DNA of 32,849 nt, from assembly GCA_002869015.1 (NCBI GenBank), contig PKTT01000066.1:1-32849 (forward strand). Direction: 5' to 3'. Source of the DNA: Deltaproteobacteria bacterium (lineage in GTDB: Bacteria; Desulfobacterota; Deferrisomatia; Deferrisomatales; BM512). Each line of letters begins with the position of its first letter. Positions within the stretch are counted from its first letter, which is position 1. Shown here piece by piece: positions 7,750 through 16,506 of this stretch. The notes under the pieces are model-generated. The model saw only the letters and a list, made by a program, of their open reading frames with translations, was not told the DNA's origin and ran no database searches. The translations under genes were made by a program, and so were the position numbers.

Positions 7750-8814
7750 ATGACCCTTTCCCCCGTCTTCAAATACACCGAGAAGCTGGCGGCAGTTATA
7801 GAAGCCCTCGGCGAGAGAGGTTTCAATGAAGCCCTTGCAGTCCAGAAGAATGCTGTAAGCCGCCTCTTCTCCGACCTTAAAGAGATAATTGGCGACTCTT
7901 CACTGGACCCTTCGCTGGAGAGCGTTCTCGCCCCTGAAAGCGATGCCACCTTCGCGCAGCGTTACTTCTTCATCACGCTCTTCACCCTCATCTTCAAAAC
8001 CATGGGGATAGAGGGTGCGAGGCTGGATTTCTACGCCCGCATGAACTATTGCATCATGGGTACCACCGCCGCGGCCGACAACCTCTTCGACTCTGAAGAC
8101 AAGCTGTTCCTGCCCCTCAAAGCCGATGGCGGGGCGATATACCATTCCGTGCTACAACTCATGTGCTTTGAGCGGCTGGCGGCAAAGACGGGGCGATGCG
8201 CCATAGCCGACGGCGTTTTGGATGAGGGTCAATTCGCGGAGATACAAAAGGGCATCTTCGACACAATGGCTGACATAGGTTCACTTGAGGGCTCTGAGGA
8301 GGGCGGCGTCGACGATATCCCCTCCCCAAGTGAGATGGTGCGCGATGTCCACGGGGTAAGGGGCGGACTCCTCTTCTCGCTTGCGACAATTGCCCCCTCC
8401 CACCTTGAGGCAAGCGAAACGCTTAAGATGATTGGCAGCGCCGCTGAGGCTATTCGCTCTCTAGGTACGGCTTTTCAGATAGTAGATGATATAAGCGACT
8501 TTGAATTCGATCTATCGAGGAAGAGCCACAATATCCTCGTCTCGGAGATTCATCACAACGGAACAGCTGAGGAGCGCGCGGCATTGGAGAGTGTGTGGCA
8601 CGCCCATGAAGTGCCGGGAGAGTTCGTCGAAAATAATGCGATGTCCTCTGCGACGAGGGCGCTCTCAACTGCGGTAGAGCTCATCGCCGACTCCCTTGCG
8701 AGCCTTGATGCGCTTGGCTTCTCCATTGATGAGGAGATGTCCAAGGAGCTGGCCGTCGCCTTCGCTTCCACTAGGGGCACCCCGAGGCTTGAGGCTGTTT
8801 CCTCCCTGCTTTGA
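7750..8814 (+). CDS. Class 1 isoprenoid (polyprenyl) synthase-like protein
   Basis: This largely alpha-helical protein has 354 residues. The second Asp-rich motif of trans-prenyltransferases is clear: FQIVDDISD at 242-250, on a helix preceded by the usual Gly-Thr (SLGTAFQ). The first Asp-rich motif, DDxxD in chain-elongating prenyl synthases, appears as D110-N-L-F-D114, with a further E-D two residues later. It therefore belongs to the isoprenoid synthase superfamily. It lacks the classical first motif and the usual GKxxRP/GGKR start of polyprenyl diphosphate synthases. It may be a cyclase- or synthase-like enzyme with a changed reaction, or a non-catalytic relative. It stands alone between ptsP and a strong terminator. 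No other isoprenoid gene is nearby to suggest the substrate. Confidence 0.65.
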   Translation: MTLSPVFKYTEKLAAVIEALGERGFNEALAVQKNAVSRLFSDLKEIIGDSSLDPSLESVLAPESDATFAQRYFFITLFTLIFKTMGIEGARLDFYARMNYCIMGTTAAADNLFDSEDKLFLPLKADGGAIYHSVLQLMCFERLAAKTGRCAIADGVLDEGQFAEIQKGIFDTMADIGSLEGSEEGGVDDIPSPSEMVRDVHGVRGGLLFSLATIAPSHLEASETLKMIGSAAEAIRSLGTAFQIVDDISDFEFDLSRKSHNILVSEIHHNGTAEERAALESVWHAHEVPGEFVENNAMSSATRALSTAVELIADSLASLDALGFSIDEEMSKELAVAFASTRGTPRLEAVSSLL

Positions 8815-8845
8815 AAAGGCTCCCTCAAAACACTCCCACCAAATA

Positions 8846-8872
8846 AAAAAGGCCCTTACTAAGGGCCTTTTT
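8846..8872. terminator. Bidirectional intrinsic terminator between convergent genes
   Basis: A perfect 12-bp stem, AAAAAGGCCCTT (8846-8857) with AAGGGCCTTTTT (8861-8872), has a 3-base loop. A and T tracts on both sides let it serve the isoprenoid-synthase-like gene (plus) and the DAHP synthase gene (minus). Confidence 0.9.
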
Positions 8873-8898
8873 CTATATAGGGAAAAGGTACTTAATTA

Positions 8899-9939
8899 CT
8901 ACCCCCTCGCCTCCCATGCCTTCCTCAAGAGGCGCTCGGTTGTCTCCCAATCAATGCAGGCATCGGTGATGGAGAGGCCATATTTAAGCGCTGAAAGGTC
9001 ATCACCCAGCTTTTGGTTCCCACCCTCAATGAAAGACTCCAGCATAAAGCCGCATATATTGGACCCGGCGCGAATTTGATCAAGCACGCCGTCTAGGACC
9101 ATCTCCTGCTTCAGGTAATCTTTGCGTGAGTTGCCGTGGCTACAGTCTATGACAATCCCTGGCGGCAGCGAAGCTTCTGAAAGGATGCTGCTCGCTTCGT
9201 CAACATCCTCCTTAGAGTAGTTGGGGCGCTTGTCGCTACCTCTCAAAACCAGATGTACGTCACCATTACCGCCGGTCTCAATTACCGCAGCGCGACCATC
9301 ATGGCTAATGCCGAGGAAGGAGTGTGGTGAGCGCGCCGCCTTAATAGCGTCGATTGCAACCGCGAGCTCGCCGCTGGTGGGATTTTTTATCCCCACCGGA
9401 AAAGATAAGCCACTTACCATCTCACGATGAGTCTGGGACTGGCTTGTGCGCGCGCCGATGCCGCCATAGCTGATCAGGTCCGCAAGATACTGCGGGTTTA
9501 CAGGGCTCAACGTCTCGGTCGCTATTGGGAGGCCAAGCTCCGTGATCCCACAAAGCACCCTCCTGGCGATGCCAAGCCCTTTGGATATGCGATTTGTGCC
9601 GTTAAGGTCCGGGTCGCTGATGAGTCCCTTCCATCCAAGGGTGGTCCTCGGCTTCTCGAAGTAGACCCTCATGACTATGAGGAGGCGGTCTGAAAGCTCC
9701 TCCGCCAGCGCAGCGAGACGCTTGCCATAGTCAATGGCGGCGGCCGGATCGTGAATAGAGCAGGGTCCGACGACGGCGAGGAGGGTTTCATCCCTGCCGT
9801 TGATTATATCCGAAATCTTCGCGCGCGCGCTGGTGACAAGCTCCACCCCACCATCTGGTGAAGGGAAGACCTGTTTCAAAGAATCCGGCGCGATTATCGG
9901 CGTCAGTGACTTAACGTGTACATCTTCAGTTGGGCGCAT
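8899..9939 (-). CDS. 3-deoxy-7-phosphoheptulonate (DAHP) synthase, type I-alpha (AroFGH-like)
   Basis: This enzyme condenses phosphoenolpyruvate with erythrose 4-phosphate, the first step of the shikimate pathway. The 346-residue length matches E. coli AroG, AroF and AroH. Landmarks are GPCSIHD at 58-64 (C60 is the metal-ligand position), KPRTTLGWKGLISDPDLNGT from 96 and GARTSQSQTHREM from 162. Also present are VGIKNPTSGE, the conserved GGNGDVHLVLRG segment and IDCSHGNSRKD. The family motif is normally ARTTESQ-x-HRE, so ARTSQSQTHRE is a small departure. AAGGAG precedes the ATG at 9939. The 207-base upstream gap shows no leader peptide or attenuator of the kind seen for the second DAHP synthase at 18961. 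Feedback type (Phe, Tyr or Trp) cannot be told from the sequence. Confidence 0.93.
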   Translation of the reverse strand: MRPTEDVHVKSLTPIIAPDSLKQVFPSPDGGVELVTSARAKISDIINGRDETLLAVVGPCSIHDPAAAIDYGKRLAALAEELSDRLLIVMRVYFEKPRTTLGWKGLISDPDLNGTNRISKGLGIARRVLCGITELGLPIATETLSPVNPQYLADLISYGGIGARTSQSQTHREMVSGLSFPVGIKNPTSGELAVAIDAIKAARSPHSFLGISHDGRAAVIETGGNGDVHLVLRGSDKRPNYSKEDVDEASSILSEASLPPGIVIDCSHGNSRKDYLKQEMVLDGVLDQIRAGSNICGFMLESFIEGGNQKLGDDLSALKYGLSITDACIDWETTERLLRKAWEARG

Positions 9940-10146
9940 CTTTACTCCTTAGGGTTGAAGCCGGCAATTATTTCACCAAACCAGGGTTGGTTGCAAGCGA
10001 AAGTTCAAGTATTTATTGGTGTTTGACCTCACTAAACCCTAAGACACCTTTATTGCGTCGTTAAAACAACTCCCCCCTTTACATATAGGGGCGGTGACGT
10101 GAAAATAACACTACCGGCCATTTGGCAATAAATGGGAGCTTAGACG

Positions 10147-11952
10147 ATGAAATTATTCAATTTAACGGCGCTGGCGCTGGCCGCCTCTTTGATCGCCCCG
10201 CAGGCGTTCGCGGCAAAGAGCTATGCTATCGCGATGCATGGAAGCCCCAAATACGAAGAGGGTTTCAAGCACTTTGACTACGCCAACCCCAACGCCCCAA
10301 AGGGCGGCGAGTTAAAACTCTACGATATAGGAACCTTCGATTCGCTAAACCCATTTATCTTAAAAGGGATGTCCCCGACGGGTATGGGCAGGGTATTCGA
10401 CACACTGATGGTGAAGTCGGCCGATGAGCCCTTCACCATGTATGGCCTCATAGCAAAGAGAGTGGAGACCCCTCCAGACCGCTCCTGGGTTGCCTTCGAG
10501 ATTGACGAACGCGCTCGCTTTAACGATGGTACCCCTGTCACGCCGGAGGATGTCATCTGGTCATTTGAGATATTGAAAAGCAAGGGCCACCCCTTCTACA
10601 GGGCCTACTACGGCTCAGTTAAAGAGGCTTTGAAGGAGGGCGAAAACGGTGTGCGCTTCAACTTCTCAGAGGGAGACAACCGCGAACTTCCCCTCATAAT
10701 CACAGAGATGCCGGTATTCCCGAAGCACTACTGGGAGAGCCGCGATTTCTCCAAGACCACCCTTGAGCCCCCGCTTGGCTCAGGTCCTTATAGAGTAAAA
10801 ACGGTCGACCCCGGCCGCTCGATAACCTATGAGCGCGTTAGCGAGTACTGGGCGAAAGATTTACCCGTCAACAAAGGCCAGTATAACTTCGACACGATAA
10901 AGATAGATTATTATCGCGATCAAACCGTAGCGATGGAGGCCTTCAAAGCCGGGGAGTATACCTTCCGCCTGGAAAACACCGCAAAGGTATGGGCGACAGG
11001 GTATGACTTCCCTGCGGTTGAGGATGGGCGGGTGGTAAAGCTTAATGTCCCCCACGGGAACTCGACCGGCATGCAGGGATATGCCTTCAACACTCGCCGC
11101 AAACTCTTCTCCGACCCAAAAGTGCGCGAAGCGCTCTCCTACGCCTTTGACTTCGAGTCGGCCAACCGCCAGCTCTTCCACAGCGCTTACACTCGAACTG
11201 ACTCATACTTCGACAACTCGGAGCTAGCGGGTACGGGGCTCCCGGAGGGAGAGGAACTCAAGATTCTGGAGCGTTACAGGGGCAGGGTTCCAGAGGAGGT
11301 CTTCACCAAGGTTTACCACCCGCCGACATTCGAGGGCTCGAACCCCAAGGAGGTTAACGCTTCCCTAAGGCGTAACCTTATAAAGGCACGAGACCTTCTG
11401 ACAGAGGCCGGGTGGAAGGTAGAAAACGGCAAGTTGGTCAATAGCGAAGGGGAGCCTTTTTCCTTCGAGATAATGCTCTACGCACCCGCTTTTGAGAGGA
11501 TATCCCTGCCCTTCGCTAAGAACCTTGAGCGCCTGGGTATAGAGGCGCGGGTACGCACTGTTGATACGACCCAGTACCAGAACAGAGTCGAGAAGTTCGA
11601 CTTTGATATGATAGTGGTGGTAATCGGCCAGTCGCTCTCGCCGGGTAATGAGCAGCGCGACTTCTGGTCCTCCGAGGCTGCCGATGTGGAGGGTTCAAGG
11701 AATCTCATGGGGGTCCGGGACCCCGTCGTAGATGAGCTCGTTGAGCTAGTTATCTCCGCGCCCTCAAGAGAGGCTCTAGTGGCAAGGACCAAGGCGCTGG
11801 ACAGGGTGCTGCTTTGGAGCCACTACGTCATCCCTCATTTTCACATCGCCAGCTGGCGCATAGCATACTGGAATGAATTCGGCATACCCGAGGTCATCCC
11901 CCCGTATAATCTGCCGATTGATGCCTGGTGGTCTCTCAAAGCTGAGAAGTAG
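10147..11952 (+). CDS. yejA: Peptide ABC transporter substrate-binding protein, YejA type
   Basis: This periplasmic solute-binding protein of family 5 (DppA/OppA fold) has 601 residues. The signal peptide is MKLFNLTALALAASLIAPQA and is cleaved after AFA. The mature start (YAIAMHGSPKYEEGFKHFDY, then NPNAPKGGELKLYDIGTFDSLNPF) is diagnostic of YejA. That protein in enterobacteria delivers peptides, including microcin C, to YejBEF. Further family landmarks are RARFNDGTPVTPEDVIWSFE, PPLGSGPYRV, YYRDQTVAMEAFKAGEY and EALSYAFDFESANRQLF. GGGAG lies 9 bases before the ATG. The permease and ATPase genes follow with gaps of 15 and 0 bases, forming a yejABEF operon. The likely cargo is oligopeptides, inferred from family knowledge only. 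Confidence 0.93.
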   Translation: MKLFNLTALALAASLIAPQAFAAKSYAIAMHGSPKYEEGFKHFDYANPNAPKGGELKLYDIGTFDSLNPFILKGMSPTGMGRVFDTLMVKSADEPFTMYGLIAKRVETPPDRSWVAFEIDERARFNDGTPVTPEDVIWSFEILKSKGHPFYRAYYGSVKEALKEGENGVRFNFSEGDNRELPLIITEMPVFPKHYWESRDFSKTTLEPPLGSGPYRVKTVDPGRSITYERVSEYWAKDLPVNKGQYNFDTIKIDYYRDQTVAMEAFKAGEYTFRLENTAKVWATGYDFPAVEDGRVVKLNVPHGNSTGMQGYAFNTRRKLFSDPKVREALSYAFDFESANRQLFHSAYTRTDSYFDNSELAGTGLPEGEELKILERYRGRVPEEVFTKVYHPPTFEGSNPKEVNASLRRNLIKARDLLTEAGWKVENGKLVNSEGEPFSFEIMLYAPAFERISLPFAKNLERLGIEARVRTVDTTQYQNRVEKFDFDMIVVVIGQSLSPGNEQRDFWSSEAADVEGSRNLMGVRDPVVDELVELVISAPSREALVARTKALDRVLLWSHYVIPHFHIASWRIAYWNEFGIPEVIPPYNLPIDAWWSLKAEK

Positions 11953-11967
11953 AGGGGTAGCGAGACG

Positions 11968-13062
11968 TTGCTGAACTATGTCGCCAGAAGGTTGCTGCTG
12001 CTGGTGCCCACATTGTTGGGCATCATGCTGCTAAACTTCATAATTGTTCAGGCGGCCCCCGGTGGACCCGTTGACCAGCTAATCTGGCAGCTAAAACACA
12101 CCGGCGTCGGGGCCACTGCCCGTGTTGGAGGATCCTCGGCGATGGAGGCCTCCGGCTCCTCCGGAGGGAACGCAGCCGGGGAGTCAAAGGGGGCACGCGG
12201 CGTTGACCCGGTGCTCTTAAAGCAGCTTGAGGTCCAGTTCGGCCTGGACAAGCCGCTTCACGAGCGCTTCTTTAAGATGATGAAGAATTACATCCTCTTC
12301 GACTTCGGAGACAGTTTCTACCGCGACCGCACAGTTGTTGAGTTGGTAAAGGACAAGCTGCCCGTTTCAATCTCTTTGGGGCTCTGGTCGACCCTCTTCA
12401 TCTACCTGATCTCTATACCGCTGGGGATAAAAAAAGCTGTAAAAGACGGCAGCCGCTTCGACATCTGGTCCTCGCTGGCTGTAGTGATTGGCTACGCCGT
12501 GCCGGGCTTCCTCTTTGCAGTTTTACTGGTGGTGCTATTTGCCGGGGGGAGCTACTTCAATATCTTCCCCTTACGTGGAATTGTCTCCGACAACTGGGAG
12601 GAACTTTCTTATTTCGGGAAAGCCCTGGACTATCTCTGGCACATGGCGCTGCCCGTGACGGCGCTAGTCATAGGAGGCTTTGCCGGCCTCACGATGCTTA
12701 CCAAAAACTCCTTTATGGATGAGATACATAAGCAGTACATAGTGACCGCCCGCGCCAAGGGCCTTACGGAGAGGGCCATACTGATAAAGCACGCCTTCAG
12801 GAACGCGATGCTCATTGTAGTGGCCGGTTTCCCGCAGGCTTTCATCTCGATTTTCTTCACCGGATCCCTGCTCATCGAGGTCATATTTTCACTGGACGGG
12901 CTAGGGCTTCTCGGCTTCGAGGCGGCGCTCTCGAGAGATTATCCCGTCATGTTCGGCACCCTCTACTTCTATACGCTGTTGGGGCTTGTGATGAACATTG
13001 TCAGCGACGTAACGCTGATGTTCATTGACCCGCGTATAGACTTTGAGAAGCGGGAGGGGTAG
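11968..13062 (+). CDS. yejB: Peptide ABC transporter permease YejB
   Basis: This inner-membrane permease of the BPD_transp_1 family has 364 residues. The N-terminal membrane segment ([21 protein letters not shown]) is followed by APGGPVDQ and then a Gly/Ser/Ala-rich external stretch at about 50-75, as is usual in YejB. Several membrane segments come next, then the EAA loop that contacts the ATPase ([26 protein letters not shown]). The C-terminus, [11 protein letters not shown], matches the family ending. The start is TTG at 11968 with GAGGGG upstream. Its TAG is immediately followed by the GTG of yejE, so the two permeases are probably translationally coupled. Confidence 0.93.
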   Translation: MLNYVARRLLLLVPTLLGIMLLNFIIVQAAPGGPVDQLIWQLKHTGVGATARVGGSSAMEASGSSGGNAAGESKGARGVDPVLLKQLEVQFGLDKPLHERFFKMMKNYILFDFGDSFYRDRTVVELVKDKLPVSISLGLWSTLFIYLISIPLGIKKAVKDGSRFDIWSSLAVVIGYAVPGFLFAVLLVVLFAGGSYFNIFPLRGIVSDNWEELSYFGKALDYLWHMALPVTALVIGGFAGLTMLTKNSFMDEIHKQYIVTARAKGLTERAILIKHAFRNAMLIVVAGFPQAFISIFFTGSLLIEVIFSLDGLGLLGFEAALSRDYPVMFGTLYFYTLLGLVMNIVSDVTLMFIDPRIDFEKREG

Positions 13063-14145
13063 GTGGTGCCTGGCATCTTTAAAAACGTCTCCCCGCTGAC
13101 CAAGCGGCGCATAAGAAATTTTCGCGCCAATCGACGTGGTTGGTGGTCGCTTTGGCTTTTCCTCCTGCTCTTCACCCTAAGCCTCTTTGCCGAGTTCATA
13201 GCAAATGACAAGCCCCTACTAGTAAGCTATGCAGGCGATCTTTACACACCCATATTTAAAGAGTACCCGGAGACGACCTTCGGCGGAATCTTCGAAACGG
13301 AGGCGGATTACAGGGACCCCTTCGTAATAGATTCGATTGAGGAAGCCGGATGGATACTCTGGCCCCCGATCCCCTACAGCTACGACACCCCTAACACTGA
13401 CCTGAGCATCACCTTCCCCTCACCGCCAACCCTTGAGAATTGGCTTGGCACAGACGATCAGGGACGCGATGTAGCGGCTAGGCTGCTCTATGGATTTCGC
13501 ATATCGGTGCTCTTCGGCCTCACCCTCACGCTGGTAAGCTCTGTAGTGGGGGTAATCGCGGGGGGGATACAGGGGTACTTCGGCGGCAAGGTGGATCTGC
13601 TCTTTCAGCGCTTCATGGAGATCTGGTCGGGGCTGCCTATCCTCTACCTTCTTATAATCCTCTCGGCGCTCGTGGACCCGAACTTCTGGTGGCTTCTCGG
13701 GCTTATGCTCCTCTTCAGCTGGATGGGGCTCGTCGGAGTTGTGCGGGCTGAGTTTTTGCGTGCAAGAAACTTTGATTATGTTCGTGCTGCAAGGGCGCTC
13801 GGCGTATCCGACCCGATGATAATGTTCCGGCACGTTTTACCCAACGCTATGGTGGCTACGTTGACCTTTCTGCCCTTCATCCTGACTGCGTCGATAACCA
13901 CCCTCACCTCTCTGGATTTTCTAGGCTTCGGGATGCCACCGGGCTCACCCTCCCTTGGGGAACTCTTGAATCAGGGCAAATCGAATATCCAGGCTCCATG
14001 GCTAGGATTTACCGCCTTCGCGGTCCTGGCGCTCATGCTCTCGCTCCTCATCTTTATAGGTGAAGCGGCGAGGGACGCCTTCGATCCGAGGAAGGGCGCA
14101 CCCGCGCCTGTTGCCGAGAACAGCGCCGAAATCGAGGAGCTATAA
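13063..14145 (+). CDS. yejE: Peptide ABC transporter permease YejE
   Basis: This second inner-membrane subunit of the importer has 360 residues. A basic cytoplasmic N-terminus (SPLTKRRIRNFRANRRGWWS) precedes the first membrane segment. A large external loop follows (YTPIFKEYPETTFGGIF to PNTDLSITFPSPPTLENWLG) and then the OppC-like core beginning at GTDDQGRDVAARLLYGFRIS. The EAA loop is FDYVRAARALGVSDPMIMFR. FDPRK near the end is typical. The start is GTG at 13063, directly after the yejB stop; a GTG one codon later is equally possible. GGGAGGGG at the end of yejB acts as the ribosome site. It is followed without a gap by yejF. Confidence 0.93.
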   Translation: MVPGIFKNVSPLTKRRIRNFRANRRGWWSLWLFLLLFTLSLFAEFIANDKPLLVSYAGDLYTPIFKEYPETTFGGIFETEADYRDPFVIDSIEEAGWILWPPIPYSYDTPNTDLSITFPSPPTLENWLGTDDQGRDVAARLLYGFRISVLFGLTLTLVSSVVGVIAGGIQGYFGGKVDLLFQRFMEIWSGLPILYLLIILSALVDPNFWWLLGLMLLFSWMGLVGVVRAEFLRARNFDYVRAARALGVSDPMIMFRHVLPNAMVATLTFLPFILTASITTLTSLDFLGFGMPPGSPSLGELLNQGKSNIQAPWLGFTAFAVLALMLSLLIFIGEAARDAFDPRKGAPAPVAENSAEIEEL

Positions 14146-15756
14146 ATGGCCTCCCCGCTCCTTCGCGTTCGTGACCTCTCCGTCACCTTTACCACACCTT
14201 ACGGTGATGTGGAGGCGGTGAAGAAGGTATCTTTTGAGGTCAACGTTGGTGAGACTGCCGCGCTAGTCGGAGAGTCCGGGTCGGGCAAGTCCGTATGCGC
14301 GCTCTCCATCCTCCAACTTCTTCCCTAGCAACAGGCGCACCACCCATCAGGGTCGATACTTTTTGACGATACAGAACTTATGGCTGCGCCGGATGCCACC
14401 CTCCGGGAGGTTCGCGGCGGGCGGATAGGGATCGTCTTCCAGGAGCCCATGACCTCCCTCAACCCTCTTCACAGGGTTGGCAGGCAGGTTGCCGAGACCC
14501 TTATTTTGCATAAGGGGCTTAGTGCAGAGGCCGCAAGGAGCAGGGTCCTTGAGCTCTTTGAAATGGTAGGGATAAGAAACCCCGAGGAGAAGATTGATTC
14601 CTTCCCCCACGAGCTATCAGGTGGTCAACGACAGCGGGTGATGATAGCGATGGCGCTAGCCAACGAGCCCGATTTACTCATCGCCGATGAACCGACCACC
14701 GCCCTCGACGTTACCATACAGGCGCAGATACTCTCTCTCTTAAAAGAGCTCGGTCAACGCTTTAACATGGCGGTGCTCCTCATAACCCATGACCTCTCCA
14801 TAGTTAAAAAGTATGCGGATACAATTTGCGTAATGACGGAGGGTGAGATAGTTGAGAGGGGCCCAACGGAGGAGCTCTTTGCCCGGCCCCAACACCCCTA
14901 CACGAAAAAGCTCCTTGGCGCTGAGCCAAAGCCAAAGGAGGATACCGTTGATGCAGAGGCCGCGCCTTTAATTGAGGGGCAAGGAGTCAAGGTCTGGTTC
15001 CCTATAAAAAGGGGCCTCTTCAGAAGGGTATCCGGTTATGTCAAAGCCGTTGAAAGCGTTGACTTAAAGGTATCCAAGGGCCGCACCCTCGGGATAGTTG
15101 GAGAGTCAGGGTGCGGGAAGACGACCCTTGCGCTGGCGCTGGCCCGCCTTATCCCCTCCGAGGGTGAGATATGGCTGGGTAAAAGTGAAATATCTAGCCT
15201 CGGCAAAAGCGAACTGCGGCCTCTAAGACGTAGAATCCAGATCGTATTCCAGGACCCATACGGGAGCCTCAGCCCAAGGATGAGCGTGAGGCAGATTATC
15301 GAGGAGGGGCTCCTCGTCCACAAAGTTGGCAAGAGCGCCGAGGTGCGCGATGCGCTGGTGGTTGAAGCGCTCCGGGATGTGGGGATGGACCCCGAGAGCC
15401 GCTTCAGGTACCCCCACGAATTCTCAGGGGGGCAACGGCAGCGCATAGCAATAGCGAGGGCTCTGGTACTAAGGCCTGAGGTTCTGATACTTGATGAACC
15501 CACCTCCGCCCTTGACCGCTCTGTACAGACCCGCCTTATCGAGCTTTTAAGAAAGCTCCAGCTTGAGCATGCTCTCACCTATCTTTTTATCTCCCATGAC
15601 CTCAAGGTCGTCAGGGCGCTCTCCGACGAGATTATAGTGATGCGAGATGGGCGGATAATAGAGCGGGGCACCGCGAAGGCTGTTTTCGAACAACCCCAAG
15701 AGGAATATACAAAGGATCTTCTCGACGCCGCGCTCACACTCGGATCGCCTCGTTGA
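14146..15756 (+). CDS. yejF: Peptide ABC transporter ATP-binding protein YejF, interrupted by one in-frame TAG
   Basis: Read through codon 61, the gene encodes a 536-residue protein with two ATPase domains, matching E. coli YejF (529). NBD1 has Walker A GESGSGKS at 42-49, a Q-loop in [18 protein letters not shown] at 157-161 and Walker B D181-E182. NBD2 has Walker A GESGCGKT at 319-326, SGGQ at 427-430, D450-E451 and switch His484. The only defect is TAG at 14326-14328, between ILQLLP and [10 protein letters not shown]. Relatives commonly have LPYP-x-A-x-HPSGSI here, so the TAG sits at or near a Tyr codon, one base from TAC or TAT. If it terminates, the downstream start at 14380 yields an NBD1 without Walker A. 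No other decay is visible. A sequencing error, a fresh nonsense mutation or readthrough are all possible. TAG is an ordinary stop elsewhere here (yejA, yejB, the cytochrome gene). Confidence 0.85.
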
Positions 15757-15863
15757 TAAGGAAAAGTGTGCTATCACCTTTTTATATCGGGAAATAAGAT
15801 GGCGGACGTTTTTTTGATTTAAAACCATGATGGCAGGCAGGTATGCGGGGCTCTACCATTATG

Positions 15864-15890
15864 ATATAAGAGGGAAAACTCCTTTTATAT
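15864..15890 (+). other. Hairpin directly before the yedF ribosome site
   Basis: ATATAAGAGG (15864-15873) pairs with CCTTTTATAT (15881-15890) through one G-T wobble and leaves a 7-base loop. It ends one base before the AGG that serves yedF (ATG at 15900). It has no T tract, so it is more likely to affect translation or mRNA stability than to terminate. Confidence 0.4.
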
Positions 15891-15899
15891 AGGTTTGAC

Positions 15900-16499
15900 A
15901 TGACAATTATTGATTGCAACAACCTCGCCTGCCCCGAACCGGTTCTTAAGACAAAGAACGCCCTCGACTCAATTGAGGAGGGCGTGATAACCGTGATTGT
16001 AGATAACCTGGCGGCTAAGGAAAACGTCTCCCGCTTTGCCAAGGCCCAGGGCTGCACCGTCTCCGCAAAAGCCGCCGGAGAGGGGTGGGAGTTAACCATC
16101 GCAAAGGGATATAGCTGCGAGCTGCCGGAGATGATGCCTGAGGGCGCTCCCGGAGTCGCCAAGCTCCCCACAGCAATTCTCATCTTGTCGGACAAGATGG
16201 GGGCTGACCCCAAGCTTGGGGAGGTGCTCATGAGGGCTTTTCTCTCCACCCTTTCAAAGGCCTCTCTACCGCCTGCCAAAGTTCTCTTTATGAACTCGGG
16301 GGTGCTCTTGACGGCAGCGGGTTCCGAAGCCATTGAGGATATACAAGCACTGGTAGATCAGGGCGTGGAGGTGCTTAGCTGTGGCACTTGCCTCGACTTC
16401 TTCGACAAAAAAGATGCGCTGAAGGTGGGCACGGTCACCAACATGTTTGACACTGTGGAGACCTTGACCGACGGTTATCGCGTTACCACTATCAGATAA
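15900..16499 (+). CDS. yedF: Selenium-metabolism sulfurtransferase-like protein YedF
   Basis: This 199-residue two-domain protein has a TusA/SirA-like N-terminus, with the CPxP motif as C11-P12-E-P14 (NNLACPEPVLKTK). A DsrE/DsrF-like C-terminal domain follows (ILILSDKMG, VLFMNSGVLLTAAGSEAIE) with a C161-x2-C164 pair in LSCGTCLDFF. This architecture is the family annotated as YedF, which is found beside selD and thought to handle selenium for selenophosphate synthesis. selD follows 7 bases after its stop, which fits that role. The ribosome site is weak (AGG, six bases upstream) and a hairpin lies just before it. The biochemical role in selenium transfer is family inference. Confidence 0.9.
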   Translation: MTIIDCNNLACPEPVLKTKNALDSIEEGVITVIVDNLAAKENVSRFAKAQGCTVSAKAAGEGWELTIAKGYSCELPEMMPEGAPGVAKLPTAILILSDKMGADPKLGEVLMRAFLSTLSKASLPPAKVLFMNSGVLLTAAGSEAIEDIQALVDQGVEVLSCGTCLDFFDKKDALKVGTVTNMFDTVETLTDGYRVTTIR

Positions 16500-16506
16500 G
16501 GGCAAT

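Noticed and set aside
9940-10146. Attenuator or leader peptide for the type I-alpha DAHP synthase.
   Set aside because: The minus strand here has no short ORF with aromatic runs and no hairpin with a T tract.
15762-15783. Possible terminator after yejF (AAAAGTG...CACCTTTT).
   Set aside because: The stem needs a bulge and has only three G/C-containing pairs; too weak to call.
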